From Bacillota bacterium (GTDB lineage Bacteria; Bacillota; Clostridia; Acetivibrionales; DSM-1351), in assembly GCA_023390335.1 (NCBI GenBank), contig JAEWCZ010000073.1:62001-126000 (forward strand): a DNA stretch of 64,000 nucleotides, in the 5' to 3' direction. The position numbers and the translations under genes are program-made. Under the pieces are notes generated by a model. That model had not been told where the DNA came from and did no database searches. It saw nothing but the letters and a program-made list of their open reading frames with translations. Positions 51,536-59,858 of the stretch are shown piece after piece. Position 1 is the stretch's first letter. Every line of letters begins with the position of its first letter.

Positions 51536-51861
51536 TAATATGCACCCCCGGTAATCTTCTTTCCATTTGCAATTAACTCCTCTAACCTGGCTATCTCACC
51601 ACTGACAACCTCTTTACCTAAATCAGTTATTTCATATTCTTTTTTTCTTGAGTCTTTTTCCACATCAATATATTTTATCCATTTTTTGTCCAACAACGTA
51701 TTTAACGCTCCATATAAAGTACCTGCCCCTAGATTAACCCTTTCCTGGCTTAATTCTTTTACATTTTGCATAATCCCATATCCATGTAGCGGTTTATACA
51801 ATGAGAGAAGAATATAAAAAACGGCTTCTGTCAACGCACCCCGCTCTTGGCTTTCAGGCAT
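51535..51861 (-). CDS. PadR-family transcriptional regulator
   Basis: 108 aa. The PadR winged helix is clear: AVFYILLSLYKPLHGYGIMQ, GAGTLYGALNTLLDKKWIKY, then DSRKKEYEITDLGKEVVSGE and a short dimerisation helix. It is the first gene of a pair with DUF2812. A perfect promoter with operator-like repeats lies upstream, suggesting autoregulation by this protein. Confidence 0.92.
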   Translation of the reverse strand: MPESQERGALTEAVFYILLSLYKPLHGYGIMQNVKELSQERVNLGAGTLYGALNTLLDKKWIKYIDVEKDSRKKEYEITDLGKEVVSGEIARLEELIANGKKITGGAY

Positions 51862-51888
51862 TTAAATCACTCCTTGCCTCCGAAATTA

Positions 51889-51959
51889 CTAACGGTTACC
51901 GTTATATCGGCTTCCGTTATATCTATTACAATTATATCGGCTTACGTTATACTTGTCAA
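51889..51959 (-). promoter_or_regulatory. padR promoter with three operator-like repeats
   Basis: On the minus strand TTGACA (51954-51959), 17 bases, TATAAT (51931-51936) form a consensus promoter. TTATATCGGCTTACGTTATA (51932-51951) covers the spacer and -10 box; TTATATCGGCTTCCGTTATA (51902-51921) lies exactly 30 bp away, three helical turns; a third, partial one (TAACGGTTACCGTTATA) is at 51889-51905 and is palindromic. This phasing suggests cooperative repressor binding, most likely by PadR itself. Confidence 0.7.
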
Positions 51960-51978
51960 TAATCAGGCAAAAAAAATG

Positions 51979-51996
51979 TAACTCTCTACAGAGTTA
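51979..51996 (-). terminator. Terminator of the sigma/anti-sigma unit
   Basis: TAACTCT (51979-51985) pairs with AGAGTTA (51990-51996); on the minus strand CATTTTTTTT follows. Confidence 0.75.
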
Positions 51997-51999
51997 TTC

Positions 52000-53046
52000 T
52001 CAAAACCCTTCATTCAAAACTTCCCAGCTTCCATTTTGATGCACTCTACCTAAAATAATGCTTCTTGGGGCATCTGTTGAAGTAACCTGTACTTTAAAAG
52101 CAATCATATTTTCTGTACTATATTCCTTTCCATAATCTTGGTTCATGGAGCTGTTATTTATATCTATTTTAATAGATATAATATTAAGATTGGTTTTTTC
52201 TGCATAGTATTTCTTTGCAACTTCTATTGCTTTTGAAATATCGGAAGCCGAGAATTTTATGCCTCTTGAATTATTGTCCTTGGGCGTTGGCGTAGTTTGA
52301 GTAGTTTCATTACTATCACTATTCTTATCTTCCGGCTTTGGTATAAAATAGTCAGAGTCACTTGTTGTAACATTTCTTTTATATGAAGCTATAATATTAC
52401 CATTATCCTCTAACCTAACATGAATAGCATTAATAGTAGAAGTCCCGTCTGAGTAAGAAATATTCATTAATATCTCATCTTCACGAAGGGAATTGTTTAA
52501 TTTCTTAATACTCATATTAGCATTGTCTGTAAGAGTTCTAATCGTATCGTTAGGCTCCCAGTTTATTAATAGGTATTTATATTCTGATTCCGGCTTACCA
52601 TAACGTATAATAAAATTCTTTCTCATCCCAAGGGGTTGTCTCTTGTCAGTGCAATCAATAAAATTAATATATTGGTTGTTGCATGAAAAACGGATATATT
52701 CTATGTCCTTGCCGGTTATATACATTTGTAGCATATGACCCTTCATTTCTCCGCTATTACTTATGGTTCCTGTAGTAAACTCCACACCCTGAGATGTAAT
52801 CTCGGTATTGGTTCCATACGCATATACTGTAATGGATGTTGTTTGGTTAACAAATGTTACTACTCCCATAACTATAATAAAGCAAATCATGAACGCAAAA
52901 ATTGGTTTTAAAATCATATTTTTTTTCTTTACAGGTGTGTGAGTATAATCTGTTTTGTGTTTCTTTATATTTATGTATATTTTTTCAGTTGTATTGTTTG
53001 TAGGGGTTATTGACTCAAAAATATTATTGATGTTTTTATTAGTCAT
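52000..53046 (-). CDS. Anti-sigma-factor-like membrane protein
   Basis: 348 aa. A short cytoplasmic N-terminus (about 1-45) precedes a single membrane helix at about 46-66 (LKPIFAFMICFIIVMGVV), followed by an extracellular beta-rich domain, a Thr/Asn/Asp-rich linker at about 245-262 and a C-terminal domain. The gene overlaps the ECF sigma gene by eight bases, the usual arrangement for a cognate anti-sigma factor with an extracellular sensor. The N-terminal region is short and shows no zinc-binding anti-sigma motif. Confidence 0.7.
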   Translation of the reverse strand: MTNKNINNIFESITPTNNTTEKIYINIKKHKTDYTHTPVKKKNMILKPIFAFMICFIIVMGVVTFVNQTTSITVYAYGTNTEITSQGVEFTTGTISNSGEMKGHMLQMYITGKDIEYIRFSCNNQYINFIDCTDKRQPLGMRKNFIIRYGKPESEYKYLLINWEPNDTIRTLTDNANMSIKKLNNSLREDEILMNISYSDGTSTINAIHVRLEDNGNIIASYKRNVTTSDSDYFIPKPEDKNSDSNETTQTTPTPKDNNSRGIKFSASDISKAIEVAKKYYAEKTNLNIISIKIDINNSSMNQDYGKEYSTENMIAFKVQVTSTDAPRSIILGRVHQNGSWEVLNEGF

Positions 53047-53497
53047 GAAATACTCCTCCTAAATCAATTTTTAGACGTTCTCTGCCTTTGCAAAGCTGTG
53101 TACGTATCGTACTTTCATTGCGGTTCAATATTTGTGAAATTTGCTTAACAGAATAACCCTCATAATAGTAAAGATATAAAACAGTTTTATATTTTAATGG
53201 CAGGGAAAGGAGTCTATCCACTATCTCGTGCGATTCATGTTTATCCCAATAAGGCACATCGGGTAAGCTATCAATATCTATACGTCGGGATTTCCACCAG
53301 CTTTTCATAATATCCTTACAATGATTGTGTGTTGTCAGAATAAACCATGCCTTTTCATGCTGATAATCATTAAATGTCTTTCCGGTTTCTAAATACTTGA
53401 TAAAAATTGCCTGTACAACATCCTCCGCATCTGCGGAATTTCTAAGATACATATAACAAAGACGATATACTGTTTTTACATTTCGCTTATACAACAT
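53039..53497 (-). CDS. ECF-type RNA polymerase sigma factor
   Basis: 152 aa. Region 2 is seen in VYRLCYMYLRNSADAEDVVQ and EKAWFILTTHNHCKDIMKSW, region 4 in LPLKYKTVLYLYYYEGYSVK and NRNESTIRTQLCKGRERL. The N-terminus is short: reading upstream of the ATG, the frame is open for ten more codons (TDEEFE just before the Met) that fit the family but contain no ATG, GTG or TTG, so initiation upstream would need a rare codon. It is coupled to its anti-sigma gene. Its regulon is unknown. Confidence 0.88.
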   Translation of the reverse strand: MLYKRNVKTVYRLCYMYLRNSADAEDVVQAIFIKYLETGKTFNDYQHEKAWFILTTHNHCKDIMKSWWKSRRIDIDSLPDVPYWDKHESHEIVDRLLSLPLKYKTVLYLYYYEGYSVKQISQILNRNESTIRTQLCKGRERLKIDLGGVFHD

Positions 53498-53661
53498 TTC
53501 AAATTCTTCATCTGTATAAAGTAAAATTCATCTACCATTTTTTTACTTCCACATTTATAACACGATTTAGAATATAATAAAGTCTTATTTACAAGAAAAA
53601 TAGTTTTCCTTCCATTATTGCTAATTAATATAAATATTCTACTAAAAGTAATCGTAACAAT

Positions 53662-53689
53662 AATTGACCATGTGGTCAAATGGTCAATT
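53662..53689. promoter_or_regulatory. 10-bp inverted repeat upstream of the sigma gene
   Basis: AATTGACCAT (53662-53671) and ATGGTCAATT (53680-53689) form a perfect inverted repeat with an eight-base middle GTGGTCAA that repeats the GGTCAA half-site. It lies about 165 bp before the sigma start and 20 bp from a terminator. It could be an operator or part of the autoregulated promoter. Confidence 0.4.
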
Positions 53690-53709
53690 ATTATATAAGT
53701 ATATATGAA

Positions 53710-53747
53710 AAAACCCCATTTACGGTAAATCCTGTAAATGGGGTTTT
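53710..53747. terminator. Terminator of the NAD salvage operon
   Basis: AAAACCCCATTTAC (53710-53723) pairs perfectly with GTAAATGGGGTTTT (53734-53747), with T-runs on either side. Confidence 0.85.
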
Positions 53748-53761
53748 TATTGACTAACAAC

Positions 53762-54037
53762 TCAGTTAATTTTCTCAATCACTACAATACAAGTACTGTC
53801 AGGCAGCCTTACCAGTTTTCTGTTCTCATCAAAAAACTCTACTTTTTGAGACAACGCTATTGTATAGCCTTCTTGTAAGAAATGCTTAAACTCGATTATT
53901 TTGGCATCTTTACCTAAAGTCGAAGCGATAAACTCTTTAAATCCACTTGGAGTAAAATATCCGAATTGCTCGTTTACTTCATGAACATACGACTTTTCTC
54001 CCCAAGTATAAGTATAAAGAAATTCCAAATACATCAT
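53762..54037 (-). CDS. Small protein, 91 aa, last gene of the NAD operon
   Basis: No family recognised. It reads as a compact alpha-beta protein: YLEFLYTYTWGEKSYVHEVN, TPSGFKEFIASTLGKDAKII, EFKHFLQEGYTIALSQKVEF, then a conserved-looking LPDSTCIVVIEK. A single Cys (C84) sits in the last strand. The ATG overlaps the radical SAM stop codon as ATGA, so the two are coupled. Size and coupling would fit a substrate, partner or chaperone of the radical SAM enzyme; this is inference. Confidence 0.6.
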   Translation of the reverse strand: MMYLEFLYTYTWGEKSYVHEVNEQFGYFTPSGFKEFIASTLGKDAKIIEFKHFLQEGYTIALSQKVEFFDENRKLVRLPDSTCIVVIEKIN

Positions 54038-55014
54038 TCAAACTTTTTATACAATTGAGTACAATGGCAATCATCGCACCAATGGGAACGTTTTGATTTT
54101 CTCAAATCCTTAAAATACCCTTCTACTTTATCTATATCTTCAATTTCTTTAATTGAATTAATATGTAACATATACTCGTATGAAGTATAACTACAAGGGC
54201 TTATAAAGCCGTTTTCATTTATAAACCAAAACCATCTCCCAGGATTACATTCATCTATTTTAATTTTCTTATTTTCAGTTGAGGACATAATTCTCCCCAA
54301 ATAATCATCGTTGCCATGAATCAACAAACCCATTTTATAAAATTTTTCTTTCAACCTCGGTAAATCTGAGGAAAACTGTTTTACCTGATTATAGAGCAAC
54401 CTATTGTCTTCATAAAATTCCGGTCTATCAAACCCGCCAAGCTGGTTAAATGTAATTTCATTTACGCCCAAAGCAACAAGTTCTTTGCAAAATTCCTCGA
54501 AGCTTTCTATGTTTTCTCTCATCAAAATTGTATTTACTTTGATAATAAGATTGCTTCCGGCTTCCTTCTTTTCTTTACTTAACTGAAGGATATTTTTTGT
54601 TACTTTCTCATAATGTCCATTCAACTTGCGAATTCTGTCATTGCATTGTCTGAAGCCATCCAAGCTAAATACTATTTCTGAAAAATGCTGTACTATGCCC
54701 TCCCTTGTTTCTTTTGAAGAAAGTAATAATCCATTTGTTGTAGTACTTATATTAATACCATAATTCTCATTAATCTCCTTTGATAATGGGATTATATGAT
54801 CCCATAAAAATGGCTCCCCACCAATCCAGCTTATTAATGTTTCTTGCTTACTTACATCCTTATACATGCCTAGAATCTTCAAAAACTTTAAGATATCTTC
54901 ATAATCAGCGACATCTCTCTTTCTTATAACCTCATTACTATACGAACAAAACAGGCAGTTCATATTACAATTTTGAGTTATTCTCCATACGATGACCCTT
55001 TTAGAATTACACAT
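54034..55014 (-). CDS. Radical SAM protein with Cys-rich C-terminus
   Basis: 326 aa. The cluster motif C16-x3-C20-x2-C23 lies in TQNCNMNCLFCSYSN, followed by LISWIGGEPFLWDHII (the GGEP SAM-binding segment), STTTNGLLLSS and VFSLDGFRQCNDRIRKLNGH. The C-terminal part has further Cys residues (CNPGRWFWFINENGFISPCS, SHWCDDCHC) resembling a SPASM/twitch domain, where an auxiliary iron-sulfur cluster would bind. This subgroup typically modifies peptides or small molecules. Start 55014 has GGAG upstream, leaving 7 bp after the previous stop. Its target is unknown; it sits in a NAD salvage operon. Confidence 0.85.
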   Translation of the reverse strand: MCNSKRVIVWRITQNCNMNCLFCSYSNEVIRKRDVADYEDILKFLKILGMYKDVSKQETLISWIGGEPFLWDHIIPLSKEINENYGINISTTTNGLLLSSKETREGIVQHFSEIVFSLDGFRQCNDRIRKLNGHYEKVTKNILQLSKEKKEAGSNLIIKVNTILMRENIESFEEFCKELVALGVNEITFNQLGGFDRPEFYEDNRLLYNQVKQFSSDLPRLKEKFYKMGLLIHGNDDYLGRIMSSTENKKIKIDECNPGRWFWFINENGFISPCSYTSYEYMLHINSIKEIEDIDKVEGYFKDLRKSKRSHWCDDCHCTQLYKKFE

Positions 55015-55021
55015 TATTTGA

Positions 55022-55957
55022 TCAACTCCAATCAAACTCATAATTGACTTTTAATCGTCGAATAATTTCTTCTTCATGTTTTGCGGAAAAGCGAATAGTT
55101 TCCTCATCTAAGATTATTTTTTTATCTATAAATCGATCTAATAAATAATGGTCTTTCAAAAATTCTATTGCTCCGCCAATGCAAAATTTCTGCTCCCAGC
55201 CGTGTCTATACGAGTAATCTTCGTTTGTAATAACAGGATAGTCCTTTATAAAGCTTTCAACCGTGCCAGCTTTGTTAAGTTTTAGGTACATCCACAAAAT
55301 TACATCATAAATAAAGTAAGAATCCTCGTCCTTATGGATATAAAATTTATCATAGCCCTGAACAGCCACATTGTATTCCAGAAAGTGCTTGAGACATACC
55401 GTTCTGAACCGTTGCTCAATGTTATCAATTTCATTTACGCAATCAATACACTGCTTTAATTTTTCTGAAAACGCTCCGTACATGATTTGACCTGGAGTCT
55501 TTTTTCTATTTTCAAGTTTTCTTTGCCTTTCTTTTTCTTTATATTCCTCTTGCTGCCCATTTTCAATCACCCTGATAGCTTCAAAAACAGCGTGCTTTAA
55601 CTCTTCATCTGATAAACCACACCTTATTGGAATACGAGAATAAATCTTAATCTCAGACTGTTGAATCGGGCGTTTATCAGCATTAATAGAATACCCTTCT
55701 CTAGCAAGCTCAATTGAAGCATAATTGCCATTAACCCTTAATAAAAAGTACCAGTAACTGGTTCTATCATCTGTATGAGCAATTCCAGCACTAATCCAAC
55801 CTTTATAAAGTACTGCAATCTGATGTTTTTGTTCAAGCGCCCACTTACGAAGTTCAACTTTTTTATGTCCAAGGGGCTCTTCTAAATTCATTTCGGTTAA
55901 TATCTGTAATGATTCGGCATCGATTTCAACATATTGAAAGTTTAATTTCTCTGTCAT
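55022..55957 (-). CDS. Unknown protein, 311 aa, in the NAD salvage operon
   Basis: I recognise no family. Residues 1-115 are alpha-beta with several Trp/Tyr-rich strands (HQIAVLYKGWISAGIAHTDD, RTSYWYFLLRVNGNYASIEL), then a charged helix (KEKERQRKLENRKKTPG) and a helical C-terminal half with DKFYIHKDEDSYFIYDVILW. No signal or membrane helix. ATG 55957 has GGGGTGG upstream. It lies 15 bp downstream of pncB and 7 bp before the radical SAM gene, so it is part of the same transcript. Confidence 0.6.
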   Translation of the reverse strand: MTEKLNFQYVEIDAESLQILTEMNLEEPLGHKKVELRKWALEQKHQIAVLYKGWISAGIAHTDDRTSYWYFLLRVNGNYASIELAREGYSINADKRPIQQSEIKIYSRIPIRCGLSDEELKHAVFEAIRVIENGQQEEYKEKERQRKLENRKKTPGQIMYGAFSEKLKQCIDCVNEIDNIEQRFRTVCLKHFLEYNVAVQGYDKFYIHKDEDSYFIYDVILWMYLKLNKAGTVESFIKDYPVITNEDYSYRHGWEQKFCIGGAIEFLKDHYLLDRFIDKKIILDEETIRFSAKHEEEIIRRLKVNYEFDWS

Positions 55958-55972
55958 AACGACCACCCCGTT

Positions 55973-57415
55973 CTATTTTACCGAATACTCTTGCAGCAAC
56001 CTTTCCTTCATCTCCCACAATGGCCTTGACAAATCTACGTAGTATTTGTGTGGGTTTTCGAACCTTTTTATTTCATCCCATAATGTATCGGTTTGCTCTT
56101 TGCAGTAGCTTTTTATTTCGCTTAACTTCGGACTTTCATATACACAGTTTCCCTTATCAAAAATGCTAATCAAAAGTCTTTTTGCAATAAAATTAGTTAC
56201 AACCTTCCTTTTCCAAGTATATTCAGGATCAAATAATTCATAAGGCTTGCTTTCATCTATTTCCTCATCATTAGTTGTAAGGACATCTGCAATTGCTTTT
56301 CCGCTCTCCTTATCAAAAAGTCTCCAAGCCTGTTTAAATCCTGGATTGGTTATTTTCCCTACATTTTCACTAAGTTTTATTTTAGGAATCATTTGCCCAT
56401 TTTCTTCAACTGCTACCAGCTTATATACACCGCCAAACACAGGTTCTGACTTGGAAGTGATTAGACGTTCCCCAACACCGAACAAGTCCACCTGTGCACC
56501 TTGAATAAGTATATCTCTGATAATAAATTCATCCAATGAATTTGACGCCACTATACTGCAGTCTTGAAACCCAGCGTCATCCAGCATTTTTCGGGCTTCC
56601 TTCGAAAGATATGTTATATCGCCACTATCAATCCTTATTCCCTTGGGCCTGAATCCTCTCGGAACTAATTCCTCGTTAAACACTTTTATTGCATTGGGTA
56701 CACCGGATTTTAACACATTGTAGGTATCTACGAGAAATGTACAATTGCTGGGATAGGTCAAAGCATAAGCACGGAAAGCCTCTAATTCAGTTGGAAACAT
56801 CTGAATCCAGCTGTGGGCCATTGTACCGATAGCTGGAATGTCAAACTCCTTTTCTGCTATTGTACATGCAGTTCCAACACAGCCACCTATGTATGCAGCC
56901 CTTGCTCCATATACAGCTCCATCATAGCCTTGTGCCCTTCTTGAACCGAACTCCATAACATCTCTTCCCTGAGCAGCTCTGACAATTCGGTTTGCCTTTG
57001 TTGCTATCAGGCTTTGATGATTTATTGTTAATAAAATCATTGTTTCAATAAACTGTGCTTCAATAACAGGTCCCCTTACCGTTACTACAGGTTCATTTGG
57101 AAATATAGGAGTTCCTTCAGGTATAGCCCAAACATCACAGCTGAACTTAAAATTCTTAAGGTATTGCAAAAATTCTTCACTGAATAGATTTTTACTCCTC
57201 AGATATTCAATATCTTTATCATCAAACTTAAGATTTTTCAGGTACTCTATAAGCTGCTCAACTCCAGCCATTATTGCATAGCCACCATTATCCGGAACCT
57301 TTCTAAAAAACATATCAAAATATGCCTGTTTATCTTTCAAACCATTCTGAAAATACCCATTTGCCATGGTTAATTCATAAAAATCCGTCAGCATCGTTAA
57401 ATTCATCTTATCCAT
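55973..57415 (-). CDS. pncB: Nicotinate phosphoribosyltransferase
   Basis: 480 aa. It makes nicotinate mononucleotide from nicotinate and PRPP in NAD salvage. Family motifs are clear: MLTDFYELTMANGYF at the N-terminus, FGSRRAQGYDGAVYGARAAY, TMAHSWIQMFPTELEAF (the His near the phosphorylated site), GIRIDSGDITYLSKEARKML and FGVGERLITSKSEPVFGGVY. Length is normal. The ATG abuts the stop of pncA as TAAATG. Control by NrtR from the first gene is expected. Confidence 0.95.
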   Translation of the reverse strand: MDKMNLTMLTDFYELTMANGYFQNGLKDKQAYFDMFFRKVPDNGGYAIMAGVEQLIEYLKNLKFDDKDIEYLRSKNLFSEEFLQYLKNFKFSCDVWAIPEGTPIFPNEPVVTVRGPVIEAQFIETMILLTINHQSLIATKANRIVRAAQGRDVMEFGSRRAQGYDGAVYGARAAYIGGCVGTACTIAEKEFDIPAIGTMAHSWIQMFPTELEAFRAYALTYPSNCTFLVDTYNVLKSGVPNAIKVFNEELVPRGFRPKGIRIDSGDITYLSKEARKMLDDAGFQDCSIVASNSLDEFIIRDILIQGAQVDLFGVGERLITSKSEPVFGGVYKLVAVEENGQMIPKIKLSENVGKITNPGFKQAWRLFDKESGKAIADVLTTNDEEIDESKPYELFDPEYTWKRKVVTNFIAKRLLISIFDKGNCVYESPKLSEIKSYCKEQTDTLWDEIKRFENPHKYYVDLSRPLWEMKERLLQEYSVK

Positions 57416-58087
57416 TTATTCCACCCCCTGAACCACTTCTATTCCATTAATCATCATGTTATATAGTGCCATTACATTCATCAAATCTCCGTTATGCAGA
57501 TCTAAATCATAAGTGTCAACCTCATTTATTGGTACAATAATCCTTACTTTCTTATTTTGCATATTAAACCAAGTCTTTAATGTCACCGCGAATTGCTGTA
57601 CACAGATATCGGTACAGTCACCGGTAATTATAAAAGTATTTATATGATCATTTTCCTTAAGCCATTGCTGAAATGCTTTTTCTTGAAAACCATTGGTAGA
57701 GTTTTTAGGAATAAGCGTATAACCTCCAAGTTTCCTAAGTTCATCAACCATTTCCCCTTCGCTGGTACCAATCATACAGTGTGCCGGATAAGCATCAAAT
57801 TCCGGTGATGCTGTTGTGTGGCAGTCTGCGAATGCAAGCTTTGTAATGTTTAATTCATCGCAAGTCTTGAACAATTCTGCTATATTGGGAATCAAGGCTT
57901 CCACTCTAGGGCTTTTCAATGCCCCCTCCCTGGCAAAACCATTTATCATATCAACTATTACAAGGGCCGTTTGTTTACCCTGTAAGTCTTTCAATTGAAT
58001 AGCCGGGAGCTTTGCCAGTACGTCAAATATCCCCTCCAGAGTTTTAACACTTCTTTTTATAAACTCATTTTTATTTATCATTTTCAT
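57416..58087 (-). CDS. pncA: Nicotinamidase/isochorismatase-family hydrolase
   Basis: 223 aa. The isochorismatase-like fold: ALVIVDMINGFAREGALKSP with the catalytic Asp, FADCHTTASPEFDAYPAHC, LIPKNSTNGFQEKAF with the Lys, and FIITGDCTDICVQQFAVTL with the nucleophilic Cys. It should convert nicotinamide to nicotinate for PncB. ATG 58087 follows AGAGGAGA; the earlier ATG at 58105 includes that site. 14 bp separate it from the nrtR-like gene upstream; it is translationally coupled to pncB. Confidence 0.9.
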   Translation of the reverse strand: MKMINKNEFIKRSVKTLEGIFDVLAKLPAIQLKDLQGKQTALVIVDMINGFAREGALKSPRVEALIPNIAELFKTCDELNITKLAFADCHTTASPEFDAYPAHCMIGTSEGEMVDELRKLGGYTLIPKNSTNGFQEKAFQQWLKENDHINTFIITGDCTDICVQQFAVTLKTWFNMQNKKVRIIVPINEVDTYDLDLHNGDLMNVMALYNMMINGIEVVQGVE

Positions 58088-58101
58088 ATCGATTTCTCCT
58101 C

Positions 58102-59013
58102 TCACTCTGCTGTATTACTCCAGTTAGGGTTAAACTTGAATAATTTTGATGGCCTATGCCCTGCATCCTTGGTATACTCATTTGTTTCAACAACCATATC
58201 AGCTGTCTTCCTTCTGAAATTTGCTTTTAACAGCTCGGTATCAAGAATAACTTCATACACCTGCTGAAGCTCTGTAAGAGTAAATAAATCCGGCATAAGA
58301 TTAAATGCTATATCCGTATACTCAATTTTGCTGCGTAATCTTTCAATGGCATATTCGATAACTTTTGCATGGTCAAAAGCTATTCCATTTGATTCAACTA
58401 CTTCTCTATCTACTTTAGTCACCTTACCCTCAACAGTCTTCATAATTTTAACTATTGCAGAAAGGTTATTTTCATCATTAGATAAACTCAGTTTGAACAA
58501 TCTTTGCAAAACATATCCTTTTTCAGTTATTGTCTTTTGCTCTTGATATAACCTGCAGGATACCGTAAACCATTTTGCATCATCTGCATCATCACTCGCC
58601 CTGATATCAAGTGTCGAACTTTCAACTAGGGACATATAGGAGGTGCTTATTACTCTTGTACGAGGATCCCTGCTCACATCTCCCCATGTATAAAGCTGTT
58701 CCATATATAATTTTCCAATGTTGGTTTCCTCTTTTAATTCCCTTAGAGCTGCTTCATCCAAGCTTTCATCCATTTGTACAAATCCACCCGGAAGAGCCCA
58801 TTGTCCAATGTACGGATGGTCACCCCTTTTAATCATTAGGAGTCTTAATACTTTTTCAGGAAGCTTCCTATAGTTTTCCTTATCTTCATCAGTTACTGTA
58901 AAAATCAGCATATCTACTGTTATCGAAGGTCTCTCAAATTTGCGGGCATCATATGCTGCCAGAAATTGTTGTTCGGTAAGACCCAATTTATTTTTCAATG
59001 TATTATCCTGCAT
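58102..59013 (-). CDS. nrtR: NrtR-type Nudix-domain transcriptional regulator
   Basis: 303 aa. An N-terminal Nudix domain (about 30-165), with a complete Nudix box GGFVQMDESLDEAALRELKEE, is followed by a winged helix (about 220-300) with LMPDLFTLTELQQVYEVILD and LLKANFRRKTADMVVETNEY. NrtR proteins sense ADP-ribose and repress NAD synthesis genes; a full Nudix box means that ADP-ribose hydrolysis may be kept. It is first in the operon with pncA and pncB, so autoregulation is expected. GAGGGTGAT precedes the ATG. Confidence 0.9.
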   Translation of the reverse strand: MQDNTLKNKLGLTEQQFLAAYDARKFERPSITVDMLIFTVTDEDKENYRKLPEKVLRLLMIKRGDHPYIGQWALPGGFVQMDESLDEAALRELKEETNIGKLYMEQLYTWGDVSRDPRTRVISTSYMSLVESSTLDIRASDDADDAKWFTVSCRLYQEQKTITEKGYVLQRLFKLSLSNDENNLSAIVKIMKTVEGKVTKVDREVVESNGIAFDHAKVIEYAIERLRSKIEYTDIAFNLMPDLFTLTELQQVYEVILDTELLKANFRRKTADMVVETNEYTKDAGHRPSKLFKFNPNWSNTAE

Positions 59014-59036
59014 TACATCACCCTCGTTTTTATGTT

Positions 59037-59107
59037 AAATGATATTCTCTTTGTGATATTATCATTTTGTTACTATCATTATATTGTCATCTGTATTTTT
59101 TTGTCAA
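59037..59107 (-). promoter_or_regulatory. NAD operon promoter and candidate NrtR operators
   Basis: On the minus strand TTGACA (59102-59107), 18 bases, TATAAT (59078-59083) form a near-consensus promoter. Downstream lie TGATAATATCA (about 59054-59064) and GATATT-type half-sites (AAATGATATT near 59038-59047), an imperfect inverted repeat next to the start of transcription where an NrtR box would be expected. The exact box cannot be fixed by eye. Confidence 0.6.
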
Positions 59108-59176
59108 TACAATTTTATATTTTTACAAAAATTTTTAAATTTGATGTACTGTTCTCATTAGATTGAAAAAATAGAC

Positions 59177-59221
59177 AAAAACAATAAAAAGCCCTTATAT
59201 CAAGGACTTTTTATTGTTTTT
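59177..59221 (-). terminator. Terminator of the tRNA cluster
   Basis: A 20-bp stem (59177-59196 with 59202-59221) with one mismatch; the minus strand continues T-rich after the stem. Confidence 0.8.
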
Positions 59222-59227
59222 TAGATT

Positions 59228-59302
<75 letters not shown>

Positions 59303-59346
59303 ATCAATATTGAGGCAGACCACGTAAGCAATCTGCCTCATTTGTT

Positions 59347-59421
59347 TGGAGCGGGTTAAGAGATTCGAACTCTCGACTTTCACCTTGGCAAGGTGACACT
59401 CTACCACTGAGTTAAACCCGC
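59347..59421 (-). tRNA. tRNA-Gly (GCC)
   Basis: Acceptor GCGGGTT/AACCCGC, anticodon loop TTGCCAA with GCC, T-arm AGAGTTCGAATCTCT, discriminator T and encoded CCA. Confidence 0.95.
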
Positions 59422-59453
59422 ATGTAAATTGCAAAAACTTTTGCAATTTATCT

Positions 59454-59529
59454 TGGTGCCCAGAGCCGGAATCGAACCAGCGACACGGGGATTTTCAGTC
59501 CCCTGCTCTACCGACTGAGCTATCTGGGC
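59454..59529 (-). tRNA. tRNA-Phe (GAA)
   Basis: Acceptor GCCCAGA/TCTGGGC, anticodon loop CTGAAAA with GAA, T-loop TTCGATT, discriminator A and encoded CCA. Confidence 0.95.
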
Positions 59530-59533
59530 AAAT

Positions 59534-59610
59534 TGGCGACCCGGAACGGGCTCGAACCGTCGACCTCCAGCGTGACAGGCTGGCATTCTAACCAACTGAA
59601 CTACCGGGCC
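59534..59610 (-). tRNA. tRNA-Asp (GTC)
   Basis: Acceptor GGCCCGG/CCGGGTC, anticodon loop CTGTCAC with GTC, T-loop TTCGAGC, discriminator G and encoded CCA. Confidence 0.95.
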
Positions 59611-59633
59611 AATTTATTGTCCTTCACGGAAAA

Positions 59634-59709
59634 TGGTGGGAACTATAGGGCTCGAGCCTATGACCCTCTGCTTGTAAGGCAGATGCTCTCCCAGCTGAGC
59701 TAAGCTCCC
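59634..59709 (-). tRNA. tRNA-Val (TAC)
   Basis: Acceptor GGGAGCT/AGTTCCC, anticodon loop CTTACAA with TAC, T-loop CTCGAGC, discriminator A and encoded CCA. It is the first of five tRNAs read from the minus strand. Confidence 0.95.
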
Positions 59710-59858
59710 AAGGGTTATTTCCGTGAGCGACAATTGATAGTATACAAAAGTATTTCACTAAAGTCAACAACTTTTTTCGCTTTTTTTAAGAATTATTTTA
59801 AATATACGTTATATTACTCTCAAAAGCTTTAAAATTCTAAGCGACACATTTTTTTTAT

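Noticed and set aside
53476..53778. 100-codon minus-strand frame crossing the sigma gene's upstream region
   Set aside because: It covers a terminator hairpin and an inverted repeat and overlaps the sigma frame; composition is not protein-like.
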